NCBI RefSeq assembly: GCF_040750475.1
Contig: NZ_JABJVY010000019.1
Coordinates: 1-64,000, forward strand
From: Amorphus sp040750475
GTDB lineage: Bacteria > Pseudomonadota > Alphaproteobacteria > Rhizobiales > Amorphaceae
Length of the DNA stretch: 64,000 bases
Direction: 5' to 3'
Positions within the stretch are counted from its first letter, which is position 1. Every line of letters starts with the position of its first letter. Positions 25,173 to 34,757 of this stretch are shown here, one piece after another. The position numbers and the translations under genes are program-made. The notes under the pieces are model-generated. The model searched no databases. It was given only the letters and a program-made list of their open reading frames with translations, and was not told the origin of the DNA.

Positions 25173-26734
25173 CCCGGCCCGTCGATACCGTCGTCATCGG
25201 GGGCGGCCTCGGTGGCCTGATGGCCGCCGCGCTGCTCTCCAAGCGCGGCTTCTCCGTCGCCCTTTACGAGCGGGCGGACCATTTCGGCGGCGCCGCCTCC
25301 ACCTATCGCCGCGCCGGCCTCACCATCGAAGCCTCGCTGCACGCGACGGAAGACCCGCGCAGTCCCGGCGATCCCAACCGCCGCGCTCTCGCCGAGTTGG
25401 GCATTCTGGACGATCTGCCGCTGGTGGACGTGCCGGAGCTTTTCGAAGTGCGCGGCGGGCCGGTCGGCGCGCCATTCCGTCTGCCGCACGGCTTTGAAGC
25501 GGCCCGCGAGGCGCTCGGTTCCCGCTTTCCCGAGGTCGGAACCGGCGCCGGCCGCCTGCTCGACGAGATGGCCGGCGTCGCCCGCGCACTGGAAACCGCG
25601 GGCTCGCACAAGGGCCCTGGCGGACTCCTCGCCAGCCTGCCGCGCATGGCCAGCGACATGTGGCCGATCGTCAACGGTTGGAACCGCTCCGTCTCGGAGG
25701 TGTTCGCGCGCCGGCTGGACGGGCACGAGGGCGCAAAGTTCGCGCTTGCCGCCAACCTCGCCTACTACGACGACAACCCGGCAGAGCTGTGGTGGCCCTT
25801 CTTCGCCGTCGCCCAGTCGGGCTATCTCGCCCACGGCGGCAAATATATCCGCGGCGGATCCCAAACCCTGACGGACAAGCTCGTCGACATCATCCGCGCC
25901 AATGGCGGCACGGCGGAAACCGGCCGATCCGTCACGGAGGTGCTGCTCGGCGCCGACGGGCGCGCATGCGGCGTGGTCCACACCGCACCGGACGGCAGCG
26001 AACGCTCCGAGCAACCGGCGAGCGCGGTCCTGGCCAATGCTGCCCCGACGGTGGTTACCGGCATGCTTCCGGCCGAAGCGCGAGCGCGTTTCGTGGAGGC
26101 CTATCGCGGCCGCGCGCTTTCCATGTCGGCCTTCAACATCCATTTCGGCCTGTCGCGGAAACCGGACCAATTCGGTTTTTCCGCCTATTCCACGATCCTG
26201 CTGCCGGAGTGGATGCAGACCCTGGACAACATTGCCGACTGCGGTCCCCTTCTGGGCGAAGCGCCTGGCGCCGCGCTGCCGCTCCTCGATATCGTCGACT
26301 ATTCCGCGATCGACGCCGGCCACTCCGCCGAACCGCCACATCTGGTCTCCGTTGTCGGCGTCGACCGGGTGGCCAACTGGGACGGGCTCGAACCCGACGC
26401 CTACGACGAACGCCGCGAAGCCTGGCTTGCCGCGATCGAGGCGGAGATCGACAGGCAGTTTCCGGGCTTTTCCGCCGCCGTCACAACGCGGATGTTCGCC
26501 TCCGCGACGACCTTCGCACGCGCCCTCAACGCGCCCGGCGGCGCGCTCTATGGCTTCGCGCCGACACCGCCCGGCACGCCCATCTGGAAAGGCTATCCGC
26601 GCTCGACGGAGACCCCGATACCGGGGCTGCTGCTGGCCTCGGCCTATGCCGGCGCCGGCGGCTTCACCGGCGCGCTCTCAGGTGGCGCATCGGCCGCCAA
26701 CCGGATCACGCGGGCGAAGGGCGCGAAGAAGTGA
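25169..26734 (+). CDS. CrtI/phytoene-desaturase-like FAD-dependent oxidoreductase
   Basis: A 521-aa FAD/NAD(P)-binding amine-oxidase-fold protein. The N-terminal dinucleotide motif is VVIGGGLGGLMAAALLSKRG, with HFGGAASTYRR following. The C-terminal flavin contact is LLLASAYAGAGGFTGALSGG. The fold is shared by carotenoid desaturases/isomerases and many all-trans-retinol saturase-like proteins. No other carotenoid gene is near, so the substrate is unknown. ATG 25169 is chosen from the flavin motif and the 4-bp overlap with mscS. Confidence 0.8.
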   Translation: MTRPVDTVVIGGGLGGLMAAALLSKRGFSVALYERADHFGGAASTYRRAGLTIEASLHATEDPRSPGDPNRRALAELGILDDLPLVDVPELFEVRGGPVGAPFRLPHGFEAAREALGSRFPEVGTGAGRLLDEMAGVARALETAGSHKGPGGLLASLPRMASDMWPIVNGWNRSVSEVFARRLDGHEGAKFALAANLAYYDDNPAELWWPFFAVAQSGYLAHGGKYIRGGSQTLTDKLVDIIRANGGTAETGRSVTEVLLGADGRACGVVHTAPDGSERSEQPASAVLANAAPTVVTGMLPAEARARFVEAYRGRALSMSAFNIHFGLSRKPDQFGFSAYSTILLPEWMQTLDNIADCGPLLGEAPGAALPLLDIVDYSAIDAGHSAEPPHLVSVVGVDRVANWDGLEPDAYDERREAWLAAIEAEIDRQFPGFSAAVTTRMFASATTFARALNAPGGALYGFAPTPPGTPIWKGYPRSTETPIPGLLLASAYAGAGGFTGALSGGASAANRITRAKGAKK

Positions 26735-26743
26735 GCAGATGGG

Positions 26744-27109
26744 TTAGCCCTTCACCCAGGCCCAGGCATCGGCGATCCGGTCACTCTCGAAGCCTTTGAC
26801 ACGGCCCGGCATCGCCACTTCGGCAGCGTCCACCATCAACCGGTCGGCCAGGCTGTGGGTCACCACGGCCAGACGTGCGATCTTGTCGATCAGACGCGCG
26901 TCGCCCTTCAGCTCTTCCCAGAATGCCGCGACGGAATCCCAACCGTCGAAGCCGGCGAGTTCGACCAGCACCTTGAGCTTGCCGGTCGGATCGCCCTCGG
27001 CCCGATAGTGCAGTTCCGGGACCCATTTCTGGTAGTCCGCGACACTCAGCGGTCCGTCGGCCTGTAGCCCGACGACGTTGCCGGCGCTCCCGGATAGCTC
27101 GTGCAGCAT
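26744..27109 (-). CDS. SpoIIAA/STAS-like protein
   Basis: A 121-aa protein resembling the SpoIIAA-like family (KWVPELHYRAEGDPTGKLKVLVEL, LADRLMVDAAEVAMPGRVKGF). Members are small soluble proteins of uncertain role, possibly lipid- or protein-binding. ATG 27109 follows a GGAG site. It starts 17 bp after the potI stop on the same strand, so it is probably the last gene of the polyamine transporter operon. It is convergent with the CrtI-like gene. Confidence 0.72.
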   Translation of the reverse strand: MLHELSGSAGNVVGLQADGPLSVADYQKWVPELHYRAEGDPTGKLKVLVELAGFDGWDSVAAFWEELKGDARLIDKIARLAVVTHSLADRLMVDAAEVAMPGRVKGFESDRIADAWAWVKG

Positions 27110-27125
27110 GTCGTTTTTCTCCGGC

Positions 27126-27959
27126 TCAAACCGCGGCGGCATTCGCCGCAGCGGCCATCCGCTCATCGCGAAGGCGCCGGACCTCCTGACGCTTCATGGA
27201 GATCGACGCCGCGATTACTCCGATCGTCACGATAGAGATCAGGATTGTACAGACCGCATTGATCTCCGGCGACACGCCGAGCCGCACGGCGGAGTAGATC
27301 TTGATCGGCAGTGTCGTCGCACCCGGCCCGGTGGTGAAGGAGGCGATCACCAGATCGTCGAGCGAAAGGGTGAAGGCGAGCATCCAGCCCGCCGCAACCG
27401 CCGGCGCGATGATCGGAAGCGTGACCGCGAAGAAAGCTTTCACAGGCGTCGCGCCCAGATCGAGGGCCGCCTCCTCCAGCGAGCGATCGAACGAGATCAG
27501 CCGAGACTGCACCACCACGGCCGCATAGCAGGTGCAGAAGGTGATGTGGGCGATCGTGATGGTCCAGAAGCCGCGTGAGAAGTCGATCGCAACGAACAGG
27601 AGCAGCATGGAGAGGCCGGTGATGACGTCCGGCATCACCAGCGGCGCATAGACCATGCCGGAAAACAGCGTCCTGCCCCGGAACATGCCGCCACGCACCA
27701 GCGCGAGCGCGGCCATGGTGCCGAGCACGGTCGCCACCGTCGCCGAAATCAGCGCGACGCGGAGCGTCACCCAGGCCGCCGACAGGAGCTGCTCGTCCTT
27801 GAACAGCTCGAAATACCACTTGGTGGACCAGCCCTCCCAGACCGCGACGTTGCGGCCGGCATTGAAGGAATAGATCACCAAAAGCACGATCGGCAGATAC
27901 AGAAACGCAAACCCGATCGCCATCGACGTGATGTTGAACCAGCTCGGTCCCCGGTTCAT
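27126..27959 (-). CDS. potI: Putrescine ABC transporter permease PotI
   Basis: A 277-aa inner-membrane permease with about six helices (FAFLYLPIVLLVIYSFN at the N-terminus). The EAA loop is LEEAALDLGATPVKAFFAVTLP. Its ATG overlaps the potH stop (ATGA, 27956-27959). It forms a heterodimer with PotH for putrescine uptake. Confidence 0.92.
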   Translation of the reverse strand: MNRGPSWFNITSMAIGFAFLYLPIVLLVIYSFNAGRNVAVWEGWSTKWYFELFKDEQLLSAAWVTLRVALISATVATVLGTMAALALVRGGMFRGRTLFSGMVYAPLVMPDVITGLSMLLLFVAIDFSRGFWTITIAHITFCTCYAAVVVQSRLISFDRSLEEAALDLGATPVKAFFAVTLPIIAPAVAAGWMLAFTLSLDDLVIASFTTGPGATTLPIKIYSAVRLGVSPEINAVCTILISIVTIGVIAASISMKRQEVRRLRDERMAAAANAAAV

Positions 27960-28957
27960 TTGCCGCTCTCCTGCAGCTTCGCCTGATGGTTCTGGAAGTA
28001 GACGATCGGGATCACCAGGATCAGGAGCAGCAAAACGGCGATCGCCGACGACAGCGGCCAATCACGGTTGCTGAAGAACTCCGCCCACAGCGTGCGCCCG
28101 ATCATGAGCGTGTCGGAGCCACCGAGCAGATCCGGAATGACGAACTCGCCCACCGCCGGGATGAACACCAGGAAGGAGCCGGCGACGACGCCGGGCAGCG
28201 ACAGCGGCACGGTAATCTTCCAGAACGCCTTCCATGGCGGGCAGCCGAGATCCGCGGCCGCTTCCAACAAGCTTTCGTCCAGCTTCTCCAGCGTGGCGTA
28301 GAGCGGCAGCACCATGAACGGCAGGTAGGAATAGACGATGCCGATATAGACCGCCGTGTTGGTGGAGAGAATGACCAGCGGATTGGCCGGATCGACGACG
28401 CCGATAAAGATCAGGAACTGATTCAGCAGCCCTTCCCGGCTCAAGATCCCCATCCACGCGTAGACGCGGATCAGAAAGCTGGTCCAGAACGGCAGGATCA
28501 CCAGCATTACCAAGAGCGGCCGCCAATGGCGCGGGGCACGGGCCATGCCATAGGCCATCGGAAAGCCGATCAACAGCGTCAGCACCGTCGAGACCAGCGC
28601 GATCCAGACACTCGACAGGTAGGAGAGGTAATAGAGCCGATCCTGGGTCAGGAAGAGGTAGTTGTCGAACGAGAACTGCTGCAGTTTGGCCAAGTTGGCC
28701 GAAATGCCCTCGGCCAGATCGAACACCGGCGTATAGGGCGGGATCGCGATCGTGATCTCCGAGAAGGAGATCTTGAAGACGATCAGGAACGGCAAGAGAA
28801 AGAAGAAGAGCAGCCAGAGATAGGGCAGCCCGACCACCACCAAGCGCCCGAAGCGAGGAAACAGGCGCCCGCGCGCTTTGGCCGGCACGTGCCGCGCCCC
28901 CGGCATCGGTTCGCCGGTCAGCTCGCTGATCCGGATCGCTTCAGGGTCGTTCGCCAT
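27956..28957 (-). CDS. potH: Putrescine ABC transporter permease PotH
   Basis: A 333-aa permease. A cytoplasmic N-terminus of about 40 residues precedes PYLWLLFFFLLPFLIVFKISFSE and further membrane helices. The EAA loop is LLEAAADLGCPPWKAFWKITVP. Its start lies 42 bp after the potG stop, within the minus-strand pot operon. Confidence 0.92.
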   Translation of the reverse strand: MANDPEAIRISELTGEPMPGARHVPAKARGRLFPRFGRLVVVGLPYLWLLFFFLLPFLIVFKISFSEITIAIPPYTPVFDLAEGISANLAKLQQFSFDNYLFLTQDRLYYLSYLSSVWIALVSTVLTLLIGFPMAYGMARAPRHWRPLLVMLVILPFWTSFLIRVYAWMGILSREGLLNQFLIFIGVVDPANPLVILSTNTAVYIGIVYSYLPFMVLPLYATLEKLDESLLEAAADLGCPPWKAFWKITVPLSLPGVVAGSFLVFIPAVGEFVIPDLLGGSDTLMIGRTLWAEFFSNRDWPLSSAIAVLLLLILVIPIVYFQNHQAKLQESGK

Positions 28958-28999
28958 CCCGTCCCGCTCTCCCCTAAAGAGCCTGCCCCTCGCGAGGAG

Positions 29000-30148
29000 T
29001 CATCGCGTCAAGATCACGCCCGCGTTGCGATCCCATTCCAGCCAGACCCGATCTTCCCAGGTGATCGGCCGCTCCACCAGCCGGGTGGTGTTCGCCACGG
29101 TGGCGCGCATGATGGTGCCGTCGTCGAGCTTGACGTTGTAGATCGAGACGTCGCCGAGATAGGCGATGTCCCAGACCTCGCCCTCCACCGCATTGACGCT
29201 CGCCTCCGCCGGTCGCTCGCGCAGGATCCGCAGCTTCTCCGGCCGGATCGCGAACCAGGCCACCTCCGGACGCTCGGTGACGGTCTGCTCCGCCTCGATG
29301 GTCAGGCCGCTTTTCGGCGCGACGAGACGCGTCATCCCGTCGCCCGCCGCCTCCAAGCTGCCCTCGACGATGTTGATGTCGCCGATAAAATCGGCGACGT
29401 ACCGCGAGGATGGCTGCTCGTAGATTTCCGCCGGAACCGCCACCTGCCGGATCACGCCCTGATCCATGACGGAGATCCGGTCGGCCACCGTCATCGCTTC
29501 CTCCTGGTCGTGGGTCACGATCAGGAAGGTCATGCCGAGCTCCTGCTGCAGGTCGGTCAGCTCGAACTGGGTGGCCTCGCGCAGCTTCTTGTCGAGCGCG
29601 CCCAGCGGCTCGTCGAGCAACAGCACCCGAGGGCGCTTGGCCAGCGAGCGGGCGAGCGCGACGCGCTGGCGCTGGCCACCGGAAAGCTGGTGCGGCTTGC
29701 GCTTGGCGAACTGCTCCAGCCGGACCATCTTGAGCATCTCGCCGACCCGGTCGTCGATCTCGCTCTTGGCCATGCCGTCCTGCTTCAGGCCGAAAGCGAT
29801 GTTCTTCTCCACACTCATGTGAGGGAACAGCGCGTAGCTCTGAAACATCATGTTGACCGGCCGCTGATAGGGCGGAACGCCCTTGAGGCTCTTGCCGTCC
29901 AGCAGCAGATCGCCCTCGCTCGGCTCCTCGAAGCCGGCGAGCATGCGCATCAACGTGGTCTTGCCGCAGCCGGACGGGCCGAGCAGCGCGTGGAACTCGC
30001 GCTCGAACACCGGCAGGTCGACCCGGTCCACGGCGACGAAATCGCCGAACCGCTTGGTCACGGCGTTGAAATGGATGAGCGGCTTCGCCTCGGGATCGTC
30101 CCAAGGGGCAAAAGACCGTCTGATCGGCCCCAGAGCCTGCTTGGCCAT
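29000..30148 (-). CDS. potG: Putrescine ABC transporter ATP-binding protein PotG
   Basis: A 382-aa ATPase with Walker A LLGPSGCGKTTLMRML, signature HQLSGGQRQRVALARSL, Walker B VLLLDEP and H-loop IVTHDQEEAM. A C-terminal TOBE-type regulatory domain begins at about residue 275 (WFAIRPEKLRI). ATG 30148 (MAKQALGP) is chosen by family length. A transcript hairpin between potF and potG (30293-30316) may lower its expression relative to the binding protein. Confidence 0.93.
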   Translation of the reverse strand: MAKQALGPIRRSFAPWDDPEAKPLIHFNAVTKRFGDFVAVDRVDLPVFEREFHALLGPSGCGKTTLMRMLAGFEEPSEGDLLLDGKSLKGVPPYQRPVNMMFQSYALFPHMSVEKNIAFGLKQDGMAKSEIDDRVGEMLKMVRLEQFAKRKPHQLSGGQRQRVALARSLAKRPRVLLLDEPLGALDKKLREATQFELTDLQQELGMTFLIVTHDQEEAMTVADRISVMDQGVIRQVAVPAEIYEQPSSRYVADFIGDINIVEGSLEAAGDGMTRLVAPKSGLTIEAEQTVTERPEVAWFAIRPEKLRILRERPAEASVNAVEGEVWDIAYLGDVSIYNVKLDDGTIMRATVANTTRLVERPITWEDRVWLEWDRNAGVILTR

Positions 30149-30292
30149 GTTGTCTGGTTTCCGCGCCTCACCTCCCCGCCCGTGGCAGGGAGATCCCCTC
30201 TGCTCTTCCACGCTCGGCCGGAGGTCTCCCGAGCGTCCGGTTCAGCGCTATCGACCGCCCGTCCCGCGCAAACGAAGCACCCCCGAAAACAA

Positions 30293-30316
30293 ACGGGGCA
30301 GCAGATGCCGCCCCGT
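30293..30316 (-). terminator. Intercistronic hairpin downstream of potF
   Basis: On the minus strand ACGGGGC pairs with GCCCCGT around a 10-nt loop, followed by TTGTTTTC, starting about 9 nt after the potF stop. It has the form of a leaky terminator or 3' stabiliser, a common way to make more binding protein than membrane components. Confidence 0.65.
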
Positions 30317-30324
30317 CCGACTGG

Positions 30325-31419
30325 TTACATGCCAGTCTTCACGTTGGTCCAGGTTCGGGTCAGAAGCCGCTGGTCGCGCGCGTTGTAGACCGCCACCACG
30401 TAAAGCTTCTCCATGACCTCAGCCGGCGGATAGATTGCCGGATTGTCCAGGATTTCCTTATCGATATATTCCTGCGACGCCTTGTTGCCGTTGGCGTACC
30501 AGACATAGTTGGTCGCCTTGGCGATCACTTCCGGCTTCATCATGTAGTTGATGAAGGTGAGCGCGTTTTCCGCGTTCGGCGCATCTGCCGGCATCGCCAT
30601 CTGGTCGAACCACATCTGCGCGCCTTCCTTCGGGATCACGTACTGGACCGTGACGCCATTGTCGGCGGCATCGGCGCGATCGGCCGCCTGGAAGACGTCG
30701 CCGGACCAGCCGAGCGCCAGACAGATATCGCCGTTGGCGAGCGCGTTGATGTACTCGGAGGAATGGAACTTCTGGATATATGGGCGGATCTTGGCGAACA
30801 GCGCCTCCACCTTCTTGAAGTCGTCGGCCGAGCGCGCGCTCGGATCCAGCCCGAGATAGTTGAGCGCGGCCGGGATCACCTCTTCCGGCGCGTCGAGCAC
30901 TTGAATGCCGCAGGACGAAAGCTTCTCGGCATTGGCGGGATCGAACAACAGATCCCAGGAGTTCAGCGGCGCATCGTCGCCCAGGATCTCCTTCACCTTC
31001 TCGACATTATAGCCGATGCCGGTGGTGCCCCACATATAATTGACGGAATAGGCGTTGTCGGGATCGTAGGAGGAGACCCGTTTCTCCACCATCGGCCACA
31101 TGTTCGTGAGGTTCGGAAGTTTATCCTTGTCGAGCTTCTGGAACACGCCGGCCTGAATCTGACGCGCCAGGAAGGTCGCCGAGGGAACCACAACGTCATA
31201 GCCGGTGGAGCCCGCCAGCAGCTTGGTCTCCAGGATCTCGTTGGAATCGAAGACGTCGTAGTTGACCGTGATGCCGGTCTCTTTCTTGAAGTCCGCCAGG
31301 ATCGACTCGTCGATATAGTCGGACCAGTTGTAGACGTTCACGACTTTGTCTTGGGCCGCCGCCGTGCCGGCGGCAAGAACAGCGGCCACGGCGAGCCCGC
31401 TCAACAGGTATCCGCGCAT
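30325..31419 (-). CDS. potF: Putrescine-binding periplasmic protein PotF
   Basis: A 364-aa polyamine-binding protein with a cleavable signal peptide (hydrophobic AVAAVLAAGTAAA, cut near AAAQ-D). VVNVYNWSDYIDESIL, VFDSNEILETKLLAG and YMWGTTGIGYNVEKV are typical of PotF/SpuD. It delivers putrescine (or spermidine) to PotGHI. ATG 31419 opens the signal peptide and follows a short GGAG-containing stretch (CAGAGGGGGAGGCC). It lies 185 bp downstream of the first glutamine-synthetase-like gene. Confidence 0.93.
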   Translation of the reverse strand: MRGYLLSGLAVAAVLAAGTAAAQDKVVNVYNWSDYIDESILADFKKETGITVNYDVFDSNEILETKLLAGSTGYDVVVPSATFLARQIQAGVFQKLDKDKLPNLTNMWPMVEKRVSSYDPDNAYSVNYMWGTTGIGYNVEKVKEILGDDAPLNSWDLLFDPANAEKLSSCGIQVLDAPEEVIPAALNYLGLDPSARSADDFKKVEALFAKIRPYIQKFHSSEYINALANGDICLALGWSGDVFQAADRADAADNGVTVQYVIPKEGAQMWFDQMAMPADAPNAENALTFINYMMKPEVIAKATNYVWYANGNKASQEYIDKEILDNPAIYPPAEVMEKLYVVAVYNARDQRLLTRTWTNVKTGM

Positions 31420-31604
31420 CAGGATCGGCCTCCCCCTCTGGAGTACGTGCGATCTGGATCGAGCACACCCGAACCACGACTGCGCTCGCGACATGAGGGC
31501 ACGGTACGGTGGCCCGGCCGGGCGCTCAACCGTTTTCCATCGTCCTCAACCCGAAATATGCTGATTTCACAGGCATGTCACATCGACGCGCAGATGGCGA
31601 CGCG

Positions 31605-32984
31605 TCACAGATAGGTCGAACGCTCCAGCGGGGAGATCTCGGAGCGGAAGGCGGAGATCTCCGCTTCCTTGATCGCCGCATACATGGCGCGATACTCCAC
31701 CCCGAAGGTCCGGCGGATGAAGTCGGACTTGCGAAACAACCGCACCGCATCCTGCATGTCGTCGGGCAGTTGCGGCGCCGGCGCCTCGTAGGCGTTGCGA
31801 TCGGTCGGCGGCGGCGGCACGCGCTGCTCCTCGATGCCGTCGAGCATCGCCGCCAGGATCGCGGCAAGCACCAGGTAGGGATTGGCGTCGGCACCAGCGA
31901 TGCGATGCTCGATCCGGGTGGCGGCCGCCTCGCCCGCGGGAATGCGCACGGCGACGGAGCGGTTGTTGTGGCCCCAGGCCACACGGGTGGGCGCGTAAGA
32001 GCCCGGCAACAGGCGCCGATAGCCGTTCCATGTCGGAACGAACACCAGCATGGCCGGCGCCATCCCCTCCAACAGGCCCGCGACCGCGTGTTCCAGCGTC
32101 CGCTGGCCCTTGCTGGCATCGGCGAAGATGTTGGCCCCGTCGATGTCGACCATGCTGACATGGCAATGCATGCCGTTGCCGGCCCAGGGCATGAACGGCT
32201 TGGCCATGAAGGTCGCCCTGAGCCCATGCCGGCGGGCGGTTTCCTGGACCAGACGCTTCAGCAACAGCGCATCGTCGGCGGCCGCCATCGCGTCGACGCG
32301 ATGTTTGAGATTGATCTCGAACTGGCCGGGGGCCGCTTCCGACAGGATGGTATCGATCGGCAACCCCTGCGCCTTCGCGCCGGCGCGGACGGCGGCGAAA
32401 AAATCGGAATGGGCGGAGAGATCGGAGAGCGCGTACATGTTCTGCCGGTCCGGCCCGTCGCCGAGCGACAGAACCGGGCGCAATGCTTCGGCCTGCGCCT
32501 CGCCGGTGCGCCCGGTGAGAAGGTAGAACTCCAGCTCGAAGGCGACGCAGGCGCGCAAGTTCAGCTTCGCGGCGCGGGCGACCACCGCCTCCAGAGCGTG
32601 ACGGGGGTCGCCGTGGAATGGCTTGCCGGTCTCCGTGGTCATGGTCAGCACGACCTGCGCTGTCGGAACATCGGCCCACGGCACCGGGCGCAGCGAGCCG
32701 GGCACCGCCTTGCAGAAGCCGTCGCGGTCGCCGGTATCCACGTGCAGCCCGGTTTCCATCACTTCGCGCCCCCAGACGTCGAGGCCGAACATGGAAAGCG
32801 GAAAGGCCACCCCGGAGGTAAACGCCTTTTCGATCGTTCCGGCGGGCGCCCACTTCCCGCGCATGACCGCGTTGGTGTCGGTGATCAGAAGCTCGACGGC
32901 TTCGGTATCGGGGTGGTGGGAGAGGTAGCGCTCGACCTCGTCGAGCGGGTCGGCGGTTGTGTCCGCCGGGAGATCAGGGGTCAT
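31605..32984 (-). CDS. Glutamine synthetase-family protein, gamma-glutamylputrescine synthetase-like
   Basis: A 459-aa GS-fold ligase. Metal and substrate motifs include FELEFYLL, EAAPGQFEINLKH, FMAKPFMPWAGNGMHCHVS and RIEHRIAGADANPYL. In a polyamine cluster it probably attaches glutamate to putrescine or another amine (PuuA reaction) rather than making glutamine. It is the upstream neighbour of potF on the same strand and divergent from a second, distinct GS-like gene. ATG 32984 is chosen as the closest start to the domain; its ribosome site is weak. Confidence 0.87.
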   Translation of the reverse strand: MTPDLPADTTADPLDEVERYLSHHPDTEAVELLITDTNAVMRGKWAPAGTIEKAFTSGVAFPLSMFGLDVWGREVMETGLHVDTGDRDGFCKAVPGSLRPVPWADVPTAQVVLTMTTETGKPFHGDPRHALEAVVARAAKLNLRACVAFELEFYLLTGRTGEAQAEALRPVLSLGDGPDRQNMYALSDLSAHSDFFAAVRAGAKAQGLPIDTILSEAAPGQFEINLKHRVDAMAAADDALLLKRLVQETARRHGLRATFMAKPFMPWAGNGMHCHVSMVDIDGANIFADASKGQRTLEHAVAGLLEGMAPAMLVFVPTWNGYRRLLPGSYAPTRVAWGHNNRSVAVRIPAGEAAATRIEHRIAGADANPYLVLAAILAAMLDGIEEQRVPPPPTDRNAYEAPAPQLPDDMQDAVRLFRKSDFIRRTFGVEYRAMYAAIKEAEISAFRSEISPLERSTYL

Positions 32985-33359
32985 CGGGATCGGGGCGTAC
33001 CGGGCCGGCGCCGATATCGACACCGCCTCTGCTTGTCTTTGGCTGTGGCTGACGCTGCGCGCATCTCGTCGTCCGTCAGCCGATGGAATAAATCGCAGAT
33101 TTGAACGTTCGCAGGTGTCTGAGCAAGTGCCAAGACCCGAGACGCCGGCTCTGAACCGCACCAAAAGCCTTCCCACACGTAGATGATCAGGGAAGCCCTA
33201 TGCAGTCTTCTGTCCTCTTTCTATGATGCCCGACGATTGCTCCGGGCCTGTTGCCGGCCGCCCGGGCCGGGTTCGCCGCCGCCAGGCGGCGCGTCTGCAA
33301 CGCTCAGGCCGCACTCACTGAGGATCCTCCGGGCGGAACCCGGAGGCATGCGTGTTCAA
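32985..33359. promoter_or_regulatory. Divergent control region between two glutamine-synthetase-like genes
   Basis: About 375 bp with no supported gene. The sequence near 33085-33110 ('gatggaataaatcgcagatt') is the most AT-rich part and a plausible promoter site. I see no clear palindrome that would name a regulator. Confidence 0.4.
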
Positions 33360-34757
33360 ATGGATTCCGAAAACCGCTCGCTCGTCGAGACGGAGGACGC
33401 CCGCGGCGTCTCTTCGCATGAAGAGGCCGTCCGGTGGCTGAAGGACCGCCGGATTCAGGACGTCGAATGCATCGTCCCCGATCAAGCCGGTGTCGCGCGC
33501 GGCAAGATGATGCCGACGGAGAAGTTCGCCGCCGGCCCTTCCATCACAATGCCGACGTCGATCTTCACCCAAACGATCACCGGCGACTATCCGGAAGAGG
33601 ACGACAACTTCAAGCACGACCCGAGCGATTCGGATCTGATCTTCGAGCCGGACTATTCCACGCTCGCCGTCGTGCCATGGGCGAGCGATCCGGCCGCGCA
33701 GCTCATCCACGAGGCGCGCTATCGCGACGGCCGGCCGGTCGACCACGCGCCGCGCCAGGTGCTGCGCAAGATCGTGGATCTCTACCGTCACCGCGGCCTG
33801 AAGCCGGTGGTCGCGCCGGAAATCGAGTTCTATCTGGTCAAGCCCAACACCGATCCGGACTACCCGCTGGAGCCGCCGATCGGCCGCTCGGGCCGGCCGG
33901 AAATCGGCCGCCAGTCCTTCTCCATCGCCGCCGTCAACGAATTCGAGGACGTGTTCGACGACATCTACGCCTATAGCGAGGCGCAAGGGCTGGAGATCGA
34001 CACGCTGATCCACGAGGAAGGCGCGGCGCAGATGGAGATCAATCTTCTCCACGGCGACCCGATCGACCTGGCCGACCAGGTGTTCCTGTTCAAGCGCACC
34101 ATCCGCGAGGCCGCGCTGCGCCACAACATGTACGCCACCTTCATGGCCAAGCCGATGTCCAACGAGCCCGGCTCGGCCATGCACATCCATCACTCGATCG
34201 TGGAGATCGAGACCGGCCGGAACATCTTCTCCACCCCGGACGGCACGCCCAGCCGCGACTTCTTCTCCTTCATCGCCGGCCTGCAGAAATATCTGCCCCA
34301 CGTGATGGCGATCATGGCACCCTACGTGAACTCCTACCGCCGGCTGGAGCGGTGGACCACGGCTCCGATCAACGTCTACTGGGGCTACGACAACCGCACC
34401 GTCGGCCTGCGCGTGCCGCATTCGCCGCCGGCCGCGCGGCGGGTGGAAAACCGGGTTCCCTCGTCGGACGCCAATCCCTATCTCGCCATCGCAGCGTCAC
34501 TTGCCTGTGGCTTCCTGGGCATGGACGAGGAGCTGTCGCCGGACGAGCCGGTGGAAGGCTCCGCGCGGGAGCTGCCCTACGGCTTGCCGCGCGGCCTTCT
34601 GGAGGCGGTCGCGCTGTTTGAGGAATGCGACGAGTTGGTCGGCCTGTTCGGCAAGAGCTTCGTGCACACCTATCGGGCCATCAAGCAGGCTGAATACGAG
34701 ACGTTCATGCGCGTGATCTCGCCCTGGGAACGGGAGTATCTTCTGCTCAATGTCTGA
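33360..34757 (+). CDS. puuA: Second glutamine synthetase-family protein, gamma-glutamylpolyamine synthetase-like
   Basis: A protein of about 465 aa with GS active-site motifs EIEFYLVK, EEGAAQMEINLLHG, TFMAKPMSNEPGSAMHIHHS and RVENRVPSSDANPYLA. It differs clearly from the divergent copy, including the substrate-side EPGSAMHIH segment, so the pair probably serve different amines. A GGAGG site precedes two candidate starts: ATG 33348 is only 1 nt away, ATG 33360 is 13 nt away. I prefer 33360, but 33348 is possible. It overlaps the aminotransferase gene by 8 bp. Confidence 0.88.
   Translation: MDSENRSLVETEDARGVSSHEEAVRWLKDRRIQDVECIVPDQAGVARGKMMPTEKFAAGPSITMPTSIFTQTITGDYPEEDDNFKHDPSDSDLIFEPDYSTLAVVPWASDPAAQLIHEARYRDGRPVDHAPRQVLRKIVDLYRHRGLKPVVAPEIEFYLVKPNTDPDYPLEPPIGRSGRPEIGRQSFSIAAVNEFEDVFDDIYAYSEAQGLEIDTLIHEEGAAQMEINLLHGDPIDLADQVFLFKRTIREAALRHNMYATFMAKPMSNEPGSAMHIHHSIVEIETGRNIFSTPDGTPSRDFFSFIAGLQKYLPHVMAIMAPYVNSYRRLERWTTAPINVYWGYDNRTVGLRVPHSPPAARRVENRVPSSDANPYLAIAASLACGFLGMDEELSPDEPVEGSARELPYGLPRGLLEAVALFEECDELVGLFGKSFVHTYRAIKQAEYETFMRVISPWEREYLLLNV

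Noticed and set aside
27986..30388. An 800-residue open frame antisense to potH and potG
   Set aside because: Both underlying genes are full-length and recognised; the antisense product is rich in Arg, Gln, His and Asp with no domain.
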